Source: Chromobacterium sp. IIBBL 290-4 (GTDB lineage: Bacteria; Pseudomonadota; Gammaproteobacteria; Burkholderiales; Chromobacteriaceae). From it: a DNA stretch of 64,000 nt. The stretch spans positions 5,053,380 through 5,117,379 of the forward strand of contig NZ_CP100128.1 in NCBI RefSeq assembly GCF_024207115.1, given 5' to 3'. Below the pieces are notes generated by a model that ran no database searches, had not been told where the DNA came from, and saw nothing but the letters and a program-made list of their open reading frames with translations. Below are positions 26,844 to 35,927 of the stretch, piece by piece. Positions within the stretch are counted from its first letter, which is position 1; the number at the start of each line of letters is the position of its first letter. The translations under genes were made by a program, and so were the position numbers.

Positions 26844-27935
26844 ATGAAACATGCAAGAAGACTGATTGTGCTTGGCTTGCTGTCATTCGCCGCATCCGCC
26901 CACGCAGAGCAAACCGTTCCGCAATGGGCGGTGCAGACTGAGGGCCGCCAGATCCATCGCGCCGACGGCTGGCAAGCCACCTGGCCCGGCGTCAACTGGC
27001 GGGCGCGCGTCGCCGCGCAGGCCGTGGGCGTCACGCTCAACGACGCGGTCAATTTCTATTCACTGGAAGTGGACGGCAAAGCGGCGCAAACCATCGCCCC
27101 CGCCGCCGGGGAACGCACCATTTGGCAAGACCTGCCCGACCGCAAGCCGCACCTGGTCCGCTTGTTCAAGATGACCCAATCGCCAGACAACCCCGGCCTG
27201 TTCCGCGGCTTCACGCTGCGCGGCGGCCATGCGCTGGAATTGCCGCCCAAGCCGCGCCGGCAAATCGAATTCATCGGCGACTCCTGGACCGTGGCCTATG
27301 GCAACCTGTCCACCACCCGCGATTGCACCGATCAGCAAATCGTCGAGCGCAGCGACGCCAGCCAGAGCTTCGCCGCCTACCTGGGCAAACTCTACGGCGC
27401 GCAGATCCAAAACAACGGCATGTCAGGCATGGGCATGGTGCGCAATTGGGGCGGCAATATGCCGCAAGTGGACTATCGCAGCTATCATCCGCGGCTCTTG
27501 CAAAACTTGCCGGTAAGCACGCCCGGCAACAATGCCGACCATCGCTACAATTGGCAGCCGCAACTGGTAGTGATCGCGCTGGGCATCAATGACTTCGGCA
27601 CCGATGTTGGCGCCAATGAAGGCCGCAGCCAGGAACAACTGGCCGCCGACTACCTGAAGGCCTATCACGGACTGATCGCGGAGTTGAAGCAGCGTTACGA
27701 CAACCCCGCCTTTTTGCTGGCCGCGACTTTTCTGTGGCCGGCGGACCGGATGCGTCCGCTGGTCAGCCAGGTGGTGGATGAGGAAAGGCAAAAAGGGACG
27801 ACGGTGGCCTATGTGGACTGGCAGAACATCGAACTGACCGGCTGCAATTGGCACCCCAATCTGAGCGATCATGCCAAGATGGCCGCGCAGATGGACACGT
27901 CCATCCGCACGCTGGGCAATATCTGGGACAAATAG
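26844..27935 (+). CDS. Secreted SGNH esterase, carbohydrate esterase family 2-like
   Basis: A 363-residue protein with a Sec signal peptide (cleavage after SAHA, about residue 21), so periplasmic or secreted. An N-terminal beta-rich domain (22-135) is followed by an SGNH hydrolase domain: block I IEFIGDSWTVAYGN (Ser147), block II QNNGMSGMGM, block III ALGINDFGTD and a C-terminal WHPNLSDHAKMA (His). This two-domain layout is that of CE2 acetyl-xylan and glucomannan deacetylases. Likely role: removing acetyl groups from plant or microbial polysaccharides. GGAGG precedes the start. Monocistronic, with a terminator directly after. Confidence 0.85.
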   Translation: MKHARRLIVLGLLSFAASAHAEQTVPQWAVQTEGRQIHRADGWQATWPGVNWRARVAAQAVGVTLNDAVNFYSLEVDGKAAQTIAPAAGERTIWQDLPDRKPHLVRLFKMTQSPDNPGLFRGFTLRGGHALELPPKPRRQIEFIGDSWTVAYGNLSTTRDCTDQQIVERSDASQSFAAYLGKLYGAQIQNNGMSGMGMVRNWGGNMPQVDYRSYHPRLLQNLPVSTPGNNADHRYNWQPQLVVIALGINDFGTDVGANEGRSQEQLAADYLKAYHGLIAELKQRYDNPAFLLAATFLWPADRMRPLVSQVVDEERQKGTTVAYVDWQNIELTGCNWHPNLSDHAKMAAQMDTSIRTLGNIWDK

Positions 27936-27941
27936 TCAGCA

Positions 27942-27966
27942 AGCCCGCCGGCGCTATCGGCGGGCT
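27942..27966 (+). terminator. Terminator between the esterase and the convergent crotonase
   Basis: AGCCCGCCG / CGGCGGGCT (9 bp, 7-base loop) begins 7 bases after the esterase stop and is followed by a pyrimidine stretch (CCCTCTTCTT). It may serve both convergent genes. Confidence 0.7.
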
Positions 27967-27975
27967 CCCTCTTCT

Positions 27976-28758
27976 TCAACGCCCCTTAAACCGCGGCAGC
28001 GCTTTCTCAAGAAAAGCCTTGGTGCCGATGCGAAAATCCTCAGTCTGCGCAACCAGTCCGAAATAATCGGCGCCCAGGCGCGCGGACTCGGCTTCAGACA
28101 GGGACAGGCCGCGATGAATGGCCTCCCAGCTCAAACGCACCGCCGACGGCGATTGAGCCATGACCTCCCGCAGCAGCGCCTCCGACTCCGCCAGCAAACT
28201 CTCCGCCGCCGCCACGCGGTTGATCAAGCCCAGCCGGCAGGCCTCGTCGGCATCGATCAAGCGCCCGGTCAACAGCAGCTCGGCCGCCCTGCCCTTGCCT
28301 ATCAGCCGCGGCAGCCGCGTGGTGCCGCCGAAACCGGCCACCGCGCCGATCTTCACTTCCGGGTGGCCGAAACGGGCATGCGGCGCGGCCAGCCGCAACA
28401 TGCAGGCCTCGGCGATCTCCAGCCCGCCGCCCAGGGCGTCGCCATTGATAGCGGCCAATACCGGCTTGCCCAGATTCTCGATCTTTTCCGTCGCCGCCAC
28501 GGCCAAGCGCGCCAGCTCCCGCACCTCGGCCGCGGAGGCCCGGTTCAGATATCGGATATCGGCGCCCGCCGAAAACGCGCGGCCATTGCCGGTCAGCAGC
28601 ACCGCCTGCGCGGCGTCATCCGCCGCAGCCCAATCCAGCGCCGCCAAAAGCTGCCGCAACAGCTGGCGGTTCATCGCGTTCAGGCAATCCGGCCGATTCA
28701 GCTCCAGCCTGGCGATGCCATTCTCGGTGCGGCATCGCACCACATCCTTTTCGCGCAT
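27976..28758 (-). CDS. Enoyl-CoA hydratase/isomerase family protein
   Basis: A 260-residue crotonase. The oxyanion-hole segments are AFSAGADIRYL and INGDALGGGLEIAEACMLRLAA, and the catalytic-Glu region is FGHPEVKIGAVAGFGGTTRLPRLIG. The second Glu of the classic hydratase is replaced by Gly/Ala in this last motif, so hydratase activity is uncertain; isomerase or another crotonase reaction is possible. GGAG lies ahead of the ATG. It may be co-transcribed with the DUF4180 gene 22 bases upstream. Confidence 0.88.
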   Translation of the reverse strand: MREKDVVRCRTENGIARLELNRPDCLNAMNRQLLRQLLAALDWAAADDAAQAVLLTGNGRAFSAGADIRYLNRASAAEVRELARLAVAATEKIENLGKPVLAAINGDALGGGLEIAEACMLRLAAPHARFGHPEVKIGAVAGFGGTTRLPRLIGKGRAAELLLTGRLIDADEACRLGLINRVAAAESLLAESEALLREVMAQSPSAVRLSWEAIHRGLSLSEAESARLGADYFGLVAQTEDFRIGTKAFLEKALPRFKGR

Positions 28759-28780
28759 GCCTACTCCGTCGATTCAAGTG

Positions 28781-29140
28781 TCAGGAATTCTCCGCGTCCA
28801 GCCAGGCCAGCGCCGCCGCGCGATCGAAAAACAGCCGGGAATAACGCGCGCGCCGCGCCTCGCGCAAATACTCGCCGAAGCGCTCGCCGTAATCGCGCTC
28901 AGGGTCGATCACCACCGCCGTTCGCAGCCGATAATTTTGCAGCTTCTGCAAAAACTCGCCGGCAAAGCGCGTGCTCAGTTCAAAGAAGTCGGCAGGCAAA
29001 ACGGGGTGGGAAAGCAATAGCAAACGGCAGTCCTGCTCGATGCAGGCCGAAATCAGTTCCGTCGCCTGATCGGCTGCGCGCAGCGGCGCCTCCCACTCCA
29101 GCACGCGCCCCGTCTCGTGGCGCAGAATTTGATAAGTCAT
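28781..29140 (-). CDS. DUF4180-like protein
   Basis: A 119-residue soluble protein. LEWEAPLRAADQATELISAC, LLLLSHPVLPADFFELSTRFAGEFLQKLQNYRLRTAVVIDP and YSRLFFDRAAALAWL follow the pattern of DUF4180, which has a SpoIIAA/STAS-like fold of unknown role. A GAGGCAAG ribosome-binding site precedes the ATG. It is positioned to be co-expressed with the crotonase downstream, though no functional link is known. Confidence 0.7.
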   Translation of the reverse strand: MTYQILRHETGRVLEWEAPLRAADQATELISACIEQDCRLLLLSHPVLPADFFELSTRFAGEFLQKLQNYRLRTAVVIDPERDYGERFGEYLREARRARYSRLFFDRAAALAWLDAENS

Positions 29141-29273
29141 GGCCTTGCCTCATAAAAACCGAAACGGAAATCATGACATTAAAATACTCGCCACCCATTG
29201 ACAAGCCCGCGAAGCGAAGGCCGAATACTCCAAGCGCATAAAAGCATTCGCTCAATACAGAGAACAGACAACC

Positions 29274-29510
29274 ATGACAATCACTCTGATCATCATCGCG
29301 GCGCTGGCCGCCGCAGCGTTCGGCCATTATTGGCTCAATTACCAACCCGCCGCCCAGCGCTACTGGCAACGACTGCCCACCCGCCAGCAATACCTGGCGG
29401 CGCATCCAGCAATGTTCGAATTGCCAGGCCAAGCTTTGGCGGGAGCAGGACTGACGCCGGCTCAAGCGGCGGTTGCGGCTCGCCGCCGCGCCAGCGCCGC
29501 CAGCGCTTGA
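29274..29510 (+). CDS. Small single-pass membrane protein, unknown
   Basis: A 78-residue protein with an N-terminal membrane helix (MTITLIIIAALAAAAFGHYW) followed by a basic, soluble tail containing QRYWQRLPTRQQYLAAHP. The last 16 codons overlap the end of the convergent TPR gene (49 bases), where its sequence turns into Ala/Arg repeats, so the true stop is plausible but the tail is antisense to another gene. No family recognised and the ribosome-binding site is weak. Confidence 0.55.
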   Translation: MTITLIIIAALAAAAFGHYWLNYQPAAQRYWQRLPTRQQYLAAHPAMFELPGQALAGAGLTPAQAAVAARRRASAASA

Positions 29511-30046
29511 CGGCTGGATTCAATCAACTCGGCGTTTCCCGCCGCCTCGCGCAAAGCCAAGGCCTCGTTCAAGGCGCGCTCAGCCGCATCCAAACGTCCG
29601 GCGCCCAGGCAAGCCTTGCCCAGGTGCTGCAAAACAAAGTCCAGCAGGCCCTGCAGACCGGCATGCTGGCGAATGCGCGCCTCTTGTTCTTCCAAGGCGG
29701 CGATCGACGCCAGCCATAAACCGCGCGCCTCCAAAGCCTGCGTCCAGCGGATCGCCGCCGCGCAATGACCGCGGGCATCCGATAAATGCGCCAGGGCCTC
29801 CATCGCGCTTCGCAAGCAAGCTTCGCCGCGCTCGACATCGCCGGCATAAACCAGCATCAGCCCAGCTTGGCTTTGCGCGCGCGCCAAGGCTGCGGCATCG
29901 CCCTGCCGCCGAGCCAACACGGCATTAGCCTGTTGACGCATGGCTGGCGGGTTCAAGGCTCGGCGCGCCAAGGTATCGTCGTCAATCACATATTCTGTGC
30001 CGGGCTGGCCATGGAAAGCCAGTATCTGCGGCAAACCTTCCGCCAT
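29462..30046 (-). CDS. TPR-like helical repeat protein
   Basis: A 194-residue, Ala/Leu/Arg-rich all-helical protein with tetratricopeptide-like repeats (AGLMLVYAGDVERGEACLRSAMEAL; LGKACLGAGRLDAAERALNEALALREAAGN). Such proteins mediate protein contacts. The start at 30046 overlaps the stop of the upstream DUF1289 gene by one base (TGATG) and has a strong GGAGGGG, so translation is coupled. Function unknown; the N-terminal 40 residues (GLPQILAFHGQPGTEYVIDD) do not look like TPR and may be a separate small motif. Confidence 0.75.
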   Translation of the reverse strand: MAEGLPQILAFHGQPGTEYVIDDDTLARRALNPPAMRQQANAVLARRQGDAAALARAQSQAGLMLVYAGDVERGEACLRSAMEALAHLSDARGHCAAAIRWTQALEARGLWLASIAALEEQEARIRQHAGLQGLLDFVLQHLGKACLGAGRLDAAERALNEALALREAAGNAELIESSRQALAALARRRAATAA

Positions 30047-30399
30047 CAGCCCCTCCGTTCTACCGCAGCCCTTTTCTGCAGACAGCTTGGGCACAGGCAG
30101 TCTCCATCCGCCTCCAGCACCGGCAGCTCATGCGGCAGATCCATGCACCAGCAGCCGCCTGTCTCGCCGCCTGCGCCGCAAGTGAATTCCAGGCCGCAGG
30201 CGGCGCAGGTTTTGCGCCGCACCGGCAAGGGCAAACTCAATAGCCGCTGCCAGACCTGTTCTTTGCGCGCCGCGTCGTAACTCGACCAAGCCGCTATCTC
30301 ATCCAGCGTGCGGCGACAACCCACGCACGTCCCGCCGCTGTCGTCCAATCGGCAAACGCCGACGCAGGGCGACGGCACCGCCTTGTCTGATGACTTCAC
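30046..30399 (-). CDS. DUF1289 plus cysteine-rich CWC domain protein
   Basis: A 117-residue protein with two cysteine-rich parts. The N-terminal SPCVGVCRLDDSGGTCVGCRRTLDEIAAWSSY is a DUF1289 domain. The C-terminal CAACGLEFTCGAGGETGGCWCMDLPHELP...CLCPSCL is a CWC (cysteine-rich) domain with a zinc-binding look. Both are usually single proteins, so this is a natural fusion. The start is GTG at 30399 with GGAGCGGGA upstream. Role unknown; DUF1289 proteins often sit near redox or metal genes. It is translationally coupled to the TPR gene. Confidence 0.85.
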   Translation of the reverse strand: MKSSDKAVPSPCVGVCRLDDSGGTCVGCRRTLDEIAAWSSYDAARKEQVWQRLLSLPLPVRRKTCAACGLEFTCGAGGETGGCWCMDLPHELPVLEADGDCLCPSCLQKRAAVERRG

Positions 30400-30450
30400 T
30401 TCCCGCTCCGATTTCGCTTGATTGCCGCGAATAGTAGCGCGGAGACGGCA

Positions 30451-30873
30451 TCACGCCAATTGCCGCCAGCGCTGACTCAGCCCCAGCGCATGGAACAGCC
30501 CATAGCCCAGGCAGATCAAGGAACTCCAGATGACGAAAGCGCTCATCGCCTCGGGCCTCATCAGCCAGATCGGCACCACGACAAGGCCGCGCAAAAGATA
30601 AATGGCCGTAATGGTCAACAGGGCCGGTTTGAGCAAAGGCAGCCGCCGCAAGCAGCCCGCCGCGGAAAAGGCATACAGCGCCCAAATCGCCAGGATGGCG
30701 GCGATGCCCAGCGTCACCAGCGCCGGCCACCACTCGCCGCGTCCAGCCGCCTCCGCATATTCGGGCGGCGCGCCAAAGAAGCGGTACCACGCCGGCCCGC
30801 CGAAAATGATGCCGATGTGCAGCAAGCTGGCCAGCAGGCTCAAGCCGCCGGCTATCGTCAAATTGCGATTCAT
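30451..30873 (-). CDS. Small four-helix membrane protein, unknown
   Basis: A 140-residue protein with four hydrophobic segments (LTIAGGLSLLASLLHIGIIFGG; LVTLGIAAILAIWALYAFSAAG; LLTITAIYLLRGLVVVPIWL; FVIWSSLICLGYGLFHALGL). The extracytoplasmic loop contains WYRFFGAPPEYAEAAGRGEWWP. Similar proteins are common in proteobacteria without an assigned function. I chose ATG 30873 because GGCGGAG lies ahead; an earlier start would add an odd tail. Confidence 0.75.
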   Translation of the reverse strand: MNRNLTIAGGLSLLASLLHIGIIFGGPAWYRFFGAPPEYAEAAGRGEWWPALVTLGIAAILAIWALYAFSAAGCLRRLPLLKPALLTITAIYLLRGLVVVPIWLMRPEAMSAFVIWSSLICLGYGLFHALGLSQRWRQLA

Positions 30874-30979
30874 CACCGCTCCGCCAAAGTCAGACCATAA
30901 AAATAATAACACTGTCATTTCAGTTGCGCATGAAAAACGGCGCGGGATACGCGCCGCTCTCTACGACAGCCAGAATGGC

Positions 30980-32206
30980 TTACTTGGCCGCCGAGGCATC
31001 CTGGCCGGCTGCGCCGCCGCCCACGGTTTCCATCACCTTCCACTGGCCGTTTTCGACCTTGTAAACGGTAATGCCGCCATCTTTCAGATCGCCCTTGTCG
31101 TCGTAAGTCCAGTTGCTGGAGGTGACGCCCTTGTGGGTGATCTTGGCCAGCACCGGCAGGTAGGCCTTGGGATCGGCGGAGTTGGCATCCTTCATCGCCT
31201 GGATCAGCGTGCGCGCGGCATCGTAACCATACGGCGAGTAAGTGGCCACGTCGGCCTTGAAACGCGCCTTGTAGCGGGTTTCGTAGTCCTTGCCGCCCGG
31301 CATCTGCTCCAGCGGCAAACCTGCCAGCGAAGCGATGGTGCCGTCGGCTTCCTTGCCGGCCAACTGCAGGAAGGTCGGGGTCTTGGTCATTTCGCCGGAA
31401 ATCAGCGGCGCCTTGAGGCCCAGGCGCTTCATCTGCTTGACCATGGGCGCGGACTGCGCGTCGGCGCCGCCGTAGAACACCACGTCAGGATTGGCGCCCT
31501 TGATACTGGTCAGGATGGCGGTGAAGTCGGTGGCCTTGTCATTGGTGAACTCGCGCTTCACCACATCGCCGCCGGCGGCGCGCGCCGACTTCTCGAACTC
31601 GTCCGCCAGGCCTTGGCCGTAGGCGGTGCGGTCGTCGACGATGACGATCTTCTTGGCGTGCAGCTTTTCCACCGCGAACTTGCCCATCACGCCGCCCTGC
31701 TGGGTGTCGGAGGTCATCGAACGGAAGGTGTTCTTGAAGCCTTGCGAGGTGAAGACCGGCGAGGTGGCCATCGCGATCATCGGGATGCCGGCGTCGGAGT
31801 AGATCTTGGAAGCCGGGATGGACGTGCCGGAGTTGAAGTGGCCGACAATGCCCGCCACCTTGTCGTCGACAAACTTCTGCGCCAGCTGGGTAGCGGTTTT
31901 CGGGTCCGCCTGGTCATCCTGGGCGTCCAGCTCGAAAGTCACCGCCTTGCCGGCTATCGTCGGCTTTTCGGCGTTGGCGTCTTCGATCGCCAGCGTCACG
32001 CCGTTTTTGTACTCTTCGCCGTAGTGCGATTGCGGACCGGTCAACGGCGCCGCGAAACCGATCTTGATTACGTCGCCGCCGCTGTTTGCCTGGGCGGGCG
32101 CGGAAGCCGCGCCGGCCGGAGCGGCCTCTTCCTTCTTGCCGCAGGCGGACAGGGCGACAGCGGCCGCGACCGCCAGAGTCAGGGTGGACAGCTTGGATAC
32201 TTGCAT
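30980..32206 (-). CDS. Branched-chain amino-acid ABC transporter substrate-binding lipoprotein (LivK-like)
   Basis: A 408-residue periplasmic binding protein of the Leu/Ile/Val type I fold. It starts with a lipoprotein signal peptide ending in LSAC (Cys22 lipidated), followed by an Ala/Gly-rich linker and KIGFAAPLTGPQSHYGEEYKNG, GIVGHFNSGTSIPASKIYSD, IVDDRTAYGQGLADEF and ATYSPYGYDAARTLIQAM. No permease genes are adjacent, so it must work with a transporter encoded elsewhere. AGAGAG precedes the ATG at 32206. It lies downstream of putA but is separated from it by a terminator. Confidence 0.92.
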   Translation of the reverse strand: MQVSKLSTLTLAVAAAVALSACGKKEEAAPAGAASAPAQANSGGDVIKIGFAAPLTGPQSHYGEEYKNGVTLAIEDANAEKPTIAGKAVTFELDAQDDQADPKTATQLAQKFVDDKVAGIVGHFNSGTSIPASKIYSDAGIPMIAMATSPVFTSQGFKNTFRSMTSDTQQGGVMGKFAVEKLHAKKIVIVDDRTAYGQGLADEFEKSARAAGGDVVKREFTNDKATDFTAILTSIKGANPDVVFYGGADAQSAPMVKQMKRLGLKAPLISGEMTKTPTFLQLAGKEADGTIASLAGLPLEQMPGGKDYETRYKARFKADVATYSPYGYDAARTLIQAMKDANSADPKAYLPVLAKITHKGVTSSNWTYDDKGDLKDGGITVYKVENGQWKVMETVGGGAAGQDASAAK

Positions 32207-32284
32207 CTCTCTCGTTCCTCTTCTTGCTTCTACTGCTTGCGTCGACATTGCCGGATGGTCCGGCGCCCTTCTTGCTCTTAAAGT

Positions 32285-32320
32285 AAAAACTCTGGCCGCA
32301 TTATTCCAACGCGGCCAGAG
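32285..32320 (-). terminator. Rho-independent terminator after putA
   Basis: On the minus strand CTCTGGCCGC / GCGGCCAGAG (10 bp, 11-base loop) is followed by TTTTTACTTT, 14 bases after the putA stop. Confidence 0.9.
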
Positions 32321-32333
32321 CCTGGCAAGTTGA

Positions 32334-35300
32334 TTATTCAGTCATGCTCATCAGGCTGGCGTTGCCGCCCGCCGCCGTGGTGTTCACGCTCAGCGCGCGC
32401 TCCACCACCAGCCGGTGGATATTGTAGCCATGCTCGCCGCTGACGATCAGCGGCACCAGCGCGCCGTCGCGGGCCGCCAGCTTGCGCCGCGCCTCTTCCG
32501 CCCCCGCCCCGGCGAACAACACCGCGGAAACATCGGCGGACAGCGCATCGGCGGACACTTCAACATAGCCGTTCAGCGCCGCAGCGAACTTGCGGCCCGC
32601 TTCATTATCCGGCGCCAGCGCGCGGTTGCCGGCGGCAAGCGCCACCGCCAATTGTGCGCCCAGGGCCTGCGCGTCATCCGCCACGCAAGCGACACGGCCG
32701 CGGCCGGAGAAGCTCAGCGCATTGTTTTCGCCAGTGGGGCCAGGCAGGAGCACGCTGTGCGCCAATGGGCTTTCCTTGCGCGCGGCGGCGATCACGCCGT
32801 CCAGGCTCAGTCCCTGCGCCTTGGCGGCGGCGGACAACGCCTCAAGCGCAGACCAATCAGCCGCCACATGCTGGACATTCAGCTTAGGCTGCCAGCTAGC
32901 GCGCGTCAGGCGATACAGGTAGTACGGACCGCCGGCCTTGGGGCCGGTGCCGGACTTGCCTTCGCCGCCGAAGGGCTGCACGCCCACCACCGCGCCGACG
33001 ATGTTGCGATTGACGTAGACGTTGCCCACCTTGATCTTGCCGCAGATGTCGGCGATGGTTTCGTCGATGCGGCTGTGGATGCCGTGGGTCAGGCCGTAGC
33101 CGGTGGCGTTGATCTCGGCCACCACCTTGTCCAGATCGCTGGCGGCGTAACGCAGCACATGCAGCACCGGGCCGAACACTTCGCGCTTCAGCTCGGACAG
33201 GTTGTCGATCTCGAACAGCGTCGGCGCAACGTAGGTGCCTTGCTCGCAATCCGCGCCCAGCGGGATTTGATGCACGGCGCGCGCGGAATGCTTCAGCTTG
33301 TCGATATGCGCCAGCAAGCCGGCTTGCGCCTCGGCGTCGATCACCGGGCCGACGTCGGTGGTGAGCTTGGCCGGATTGCCCACGGTCAGCTCATCCATCG
33401 CGCCCTTGATCATCTTGATGACCTTGTCGGCGATATCGTGTTGCAGATACAACACTCTCAAGGCCGAGCAGCGCTGGCCGGCGGAATCGAAAGCCGAGCT
33501 CAACACATCGGTCACCACCTGCTCAGGCAGCGCCGAGCTGTCGACGATCATCGCGTTCATGCCGCCGGTTTCCGCCACCAGCACCGGATCGTCGCCGCGC
33601 TTGGCCAGCGTGCGGTTGATGATCTGCGCCACCTCTGTGGAACCGGTGAAGATCACGCCCTGAATGCGCGCATCGCCGGTCAGCGCCGCTCCCACCACCT
33701 CGCCGCGTCCCGGCAGGAACTGCACTGCGGCGCGCGGCACGCCAGCTTCGTGCAGCAGACGCACCGCGTAAGCGGCGATCAAGCTGGTTTGCTCGGCCGG
33801 CTTGGCCAGCACGGTGTTGCCGGCGGCCAAAGACGCGACGACTTCGCCGATGAAGATGGCCAGCGGGAAGTTCCACGGGCTGATGCACACCACCGGACCC
33901 AGCGGCCTGTGGCTGGCGTTATCAAATTCGGACGCGATCTGCGCGGCGTAGTAGCGGCAGAAGTCGACCGCCTCGCGCACTTCGGCGATGGCATTGTTCA
34001 GCGTCTTGCCCGCTTCGCGCACCGCCAGGCCCATCAGACCGGCCATATTGGCTTCCATCAGGTCGGCCATGCGGTTCAGGCAGGCGGCGCGCTCCGCCAC
34101 CGGCGTGGCTGCCCAAGCTGCCGCGGCGGCTTCGGATTGCCGCAGCGCGCGCTCCACATCGTCGGCGCTCGCTTCTATCACCTTACCGACCACATCGCTG
34201 CGATCCGCGGGGTTGCGGACATCCAAAGCTTCGCCGTCGGTGACATCGCCGTCGCCCAGCATCGGGAAGGCGGCCCAGCGTTGCTGCTCGGAAGCCTGCA
34301 GGCTCAATTGCAGCGTGGCCAGCACATGCTCGCTGGACAGGTCCAGGCCCTTGGAATTGCGGCGGCCGTTGCCATACAGATCGACCGGCAGCGCAATCTT
34401 GCTATGCGGCTGTCCGGCGTGCGCGGCGGCCTCGGCCACCGGATCGGTCACCAGTTCGTCTATTGATACCGCCTCGTCGACGATGCGGTTGACGAAGGAC
34501 GAGTTGGCGCCATTTTCCAGCAGGCGGCGCACCAGATAGGCCAACAGCGTTTCATGCGAGCCCACCGGCGCGTAGATGCGGCAGGCTTTGCCCAGCTTGT
34601 CCTTGCCGACTACTTGGTCGTACAAGGTCTCGCCCATGCCGTGCAGGCACTGGAATTCGTAGTCTTTGCCGGCGGCCAGATTGTAGATGGCCGACAGACT
34701 GTAGGCATTGTGGGTGGCGAACTGCGGATAGATGGCGTCCTGCGCGGCCAGCAGCTTCTTGGCGCAAGCCAGATAGGACACGTCGGTGTACACCTTGCGG
34801 GTATAGACCGGATAGCCCGGCAGACCATCCACCTGGGCGCGCTTCACCTCGGCATCCCAGTAAGCGCCCTTCACCAGCCGCACCATGAAGCGATGGCCGG
34901 TGCGGCGCGCCAGGTCGATCAGGAAATCGATCACGAACGGGCAGCGCTTCTGATAAGCCTGCACTACGATGCCTATGCCCTCGAAACCATTCAGATCCGG
35001 ATCATTGGCCAGCGCCTCGACCAGATCCATGGAAATTTCCAGGCGATCGGCTTCTTCCGCGTCGATGTTCAGGCCGATATTGTATTGCTTGGCCTGCAGG
35101 AACAGTGCTTTCAGACGAGGCAGCAGCTCGGTCATCATCCGCTCGTGCTTCAAGCGGGCGTAGCGCGGGTGGATGGCGGACAGCTTCACCGAGATGCCAG
35201 GACCGTCGTAGATGCCGCGTCCGTTCGATTCCTTGCCGATCGCGTGGATGGCGGTGACGTAATCTTTCAGATAACGCTGCGCGTCGGCTTCGGTCATGGC

Positions 35301-35927
35301 CGCCTCGCCCAACATGTCATAGCTGAAGCGATAGCCGCGCGCTTCGCGCTCGCGGCCATTGGCCAGCGCTTCTTCAATGGTTTCGCCGGTGACGAATTGC
35401 TTGCCCAGCATGCGCATCGCCATGTCCACGCCTTTGCGGATCAAGGGCTCGCCGCCCTTGGCGATCAAACGGGTCATCGCGGCGGACAGACCGTTGGCAC
35501 TATGCGAAGCCACCAGCTTACCGGTCACCAGCAAGCCCCAGGCAGCGGCATTGACAAACAACGACGAGCTGTTGCCCAAGTGGGCCTTCCAGTCGCCGCG
35601 GGAAATCTTGTCGCGGATCAGCTTGTCTGCCGTCTCGCGATCGGGAATGCGCAGCAGCGCCTCGGCCAGGCACATCAGGGCGATGCCTTCGCTGCTGTCC
35701 AGCGAGAACTCGTGCATCAAGGCGTCCACGCCGCTGGAGCGGGTGCGCTCGCGACGCACTTCCGTCACCAGCCGGCGCGCCAGCTGCTGCACCGAGGCGA
35801 CTTGTTCAGGGCTCATCGCCGCTTGCGCGAGCAAGGCTTGCACGCACTCGCGCTCGTCGCGCCGGTAAGCGGCGGTGATCGCATCGCGCAGCGCGGACTG
35901 CTGATGAGCAAAGGTTTGGAATTGCAT
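32334..35927 (-). CDS. putA: Bifunctional proline dehydrogenase / L-glutamate-gamma-semialdehyde dehydrogenase PutA
   Basis: A 1197-residue protein that oxidises proline to glutamate in two channelled steps at the inner-membrane face. An N-terminal helical arm and the FAD-binding PRODH barrel (about 120-470; GISVKLSAIHPRY, RLVKGAYWDAEVKRAQ, FATHNAY) are followed by the NAD-linked aldehyde dehydrogenase (about 560-1020; ISPWNFPLAIF, FTGSTEVAQII, AETGGMNAM, catalytic Cys in SAGQRCSALR). A C-terminal ALDH-like domain ends in the conserved NTTAAGGNASLMSM. The N-terminal ribbon-helix-helix DNA-binding domain of autoregulating PutAs is absent (it begins MQFQTFAHQQSALRDAI), so an external regulator is expected. 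Monocistronic. Confidence 0.97.
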   Translation of the reverse strand: MQFQTFAHQQSALRDAITAAYRRDERECVQALLAQAAMSPEQVASVQQLARRLVTEVRRERTRSSGVDALMHEFSLDSSEGIALMCLAEALLRIPDRETADKLIRDKISRGDWKAHLGNSSSLFVNAAAWGLLVTGKLVASHSANGLSAAMTRLIAKGGEPLIRKGVDMAMRMLGKQFVTGETIEEALANGREREARGYRFSYDMLGEAAMTEADAQRYLKDYVTAIHAIGKESNGRGIYDGPGISVKLSAIHPRYARLKHERMMTELLPRLKALFLQAKQYNIGLNIDAEEADRLEISMDLVEALANDPDLNGFEGIGIVVQAYQKRCPFVIDFLIDLARRTGHRFMVRLVKGAYWDAEVKRAQVDGLPGYPVYTRKVYTDVSYLACAKKLLAAQDAIYPQFATHNAYSLSAIYNLAAGKDYEFQCLHGMGETLYDQVVGKDKLGKACRIYAPVGSHETLLAYLVRRLLENGANSSFVNRIVDEAVSIDELVTDPVAEAAAHAGQPHSKIALPVDLYGNGRRNSKGLDLSSEHVLATLQLSLQASEQQRWAAFPMLGDGDVTDGEALDVRNPADRSDVVGKVIEASADDVERALRQSEAAAAAWAATPVAERAACLNRMADLMEANMAGLMGLAVREAGKTLNNAIAEVREAVDFCRYYAAQIASEFDNASHRPLGPVVCISPWNFPLAIFIGEVVASLAAGNTVLAKPAEQTSLIAAYAVRLLHEAGVPRAAVQFLPGRGEVVGAALTGDARIQGVIFTGSTEVAQIINRTLAKRGDDPVLVAETGGMNAMIVDSSALPEQVVTDVLSSAFDSAGQRCSALRVLYLQHDIADKVIKMIKGAMDELTVGNPAKLTTDVGPVIDAEAQAGLLAHIDKLKHSARAVHQIPLGADCEQGTYVAPTLFEIDNLSELKREVFGPVLHVLRYAASDLDKVVAEINATGYGLTHGIHSRIDETIADICGKIKVGNVYVNRNIVGAVVGVQPFGGEGKSGTGPKAGGPYYLYRLTRASWQPKLNVQHVAADWSALEALSAAAKAQGLSLDGVIAAARKESPLAHSVLLPGPTGENNALSFSGRGRVACVADDAQALGAQLAVALAAGNRALAPDNEAGRKFAAALNGYVEVSADALSADVSAVLFAGAGAEEARRKLAARDGALVPLIVSGEHGYNIHRLVVERALSVNTTAAGGNASLMSMTE

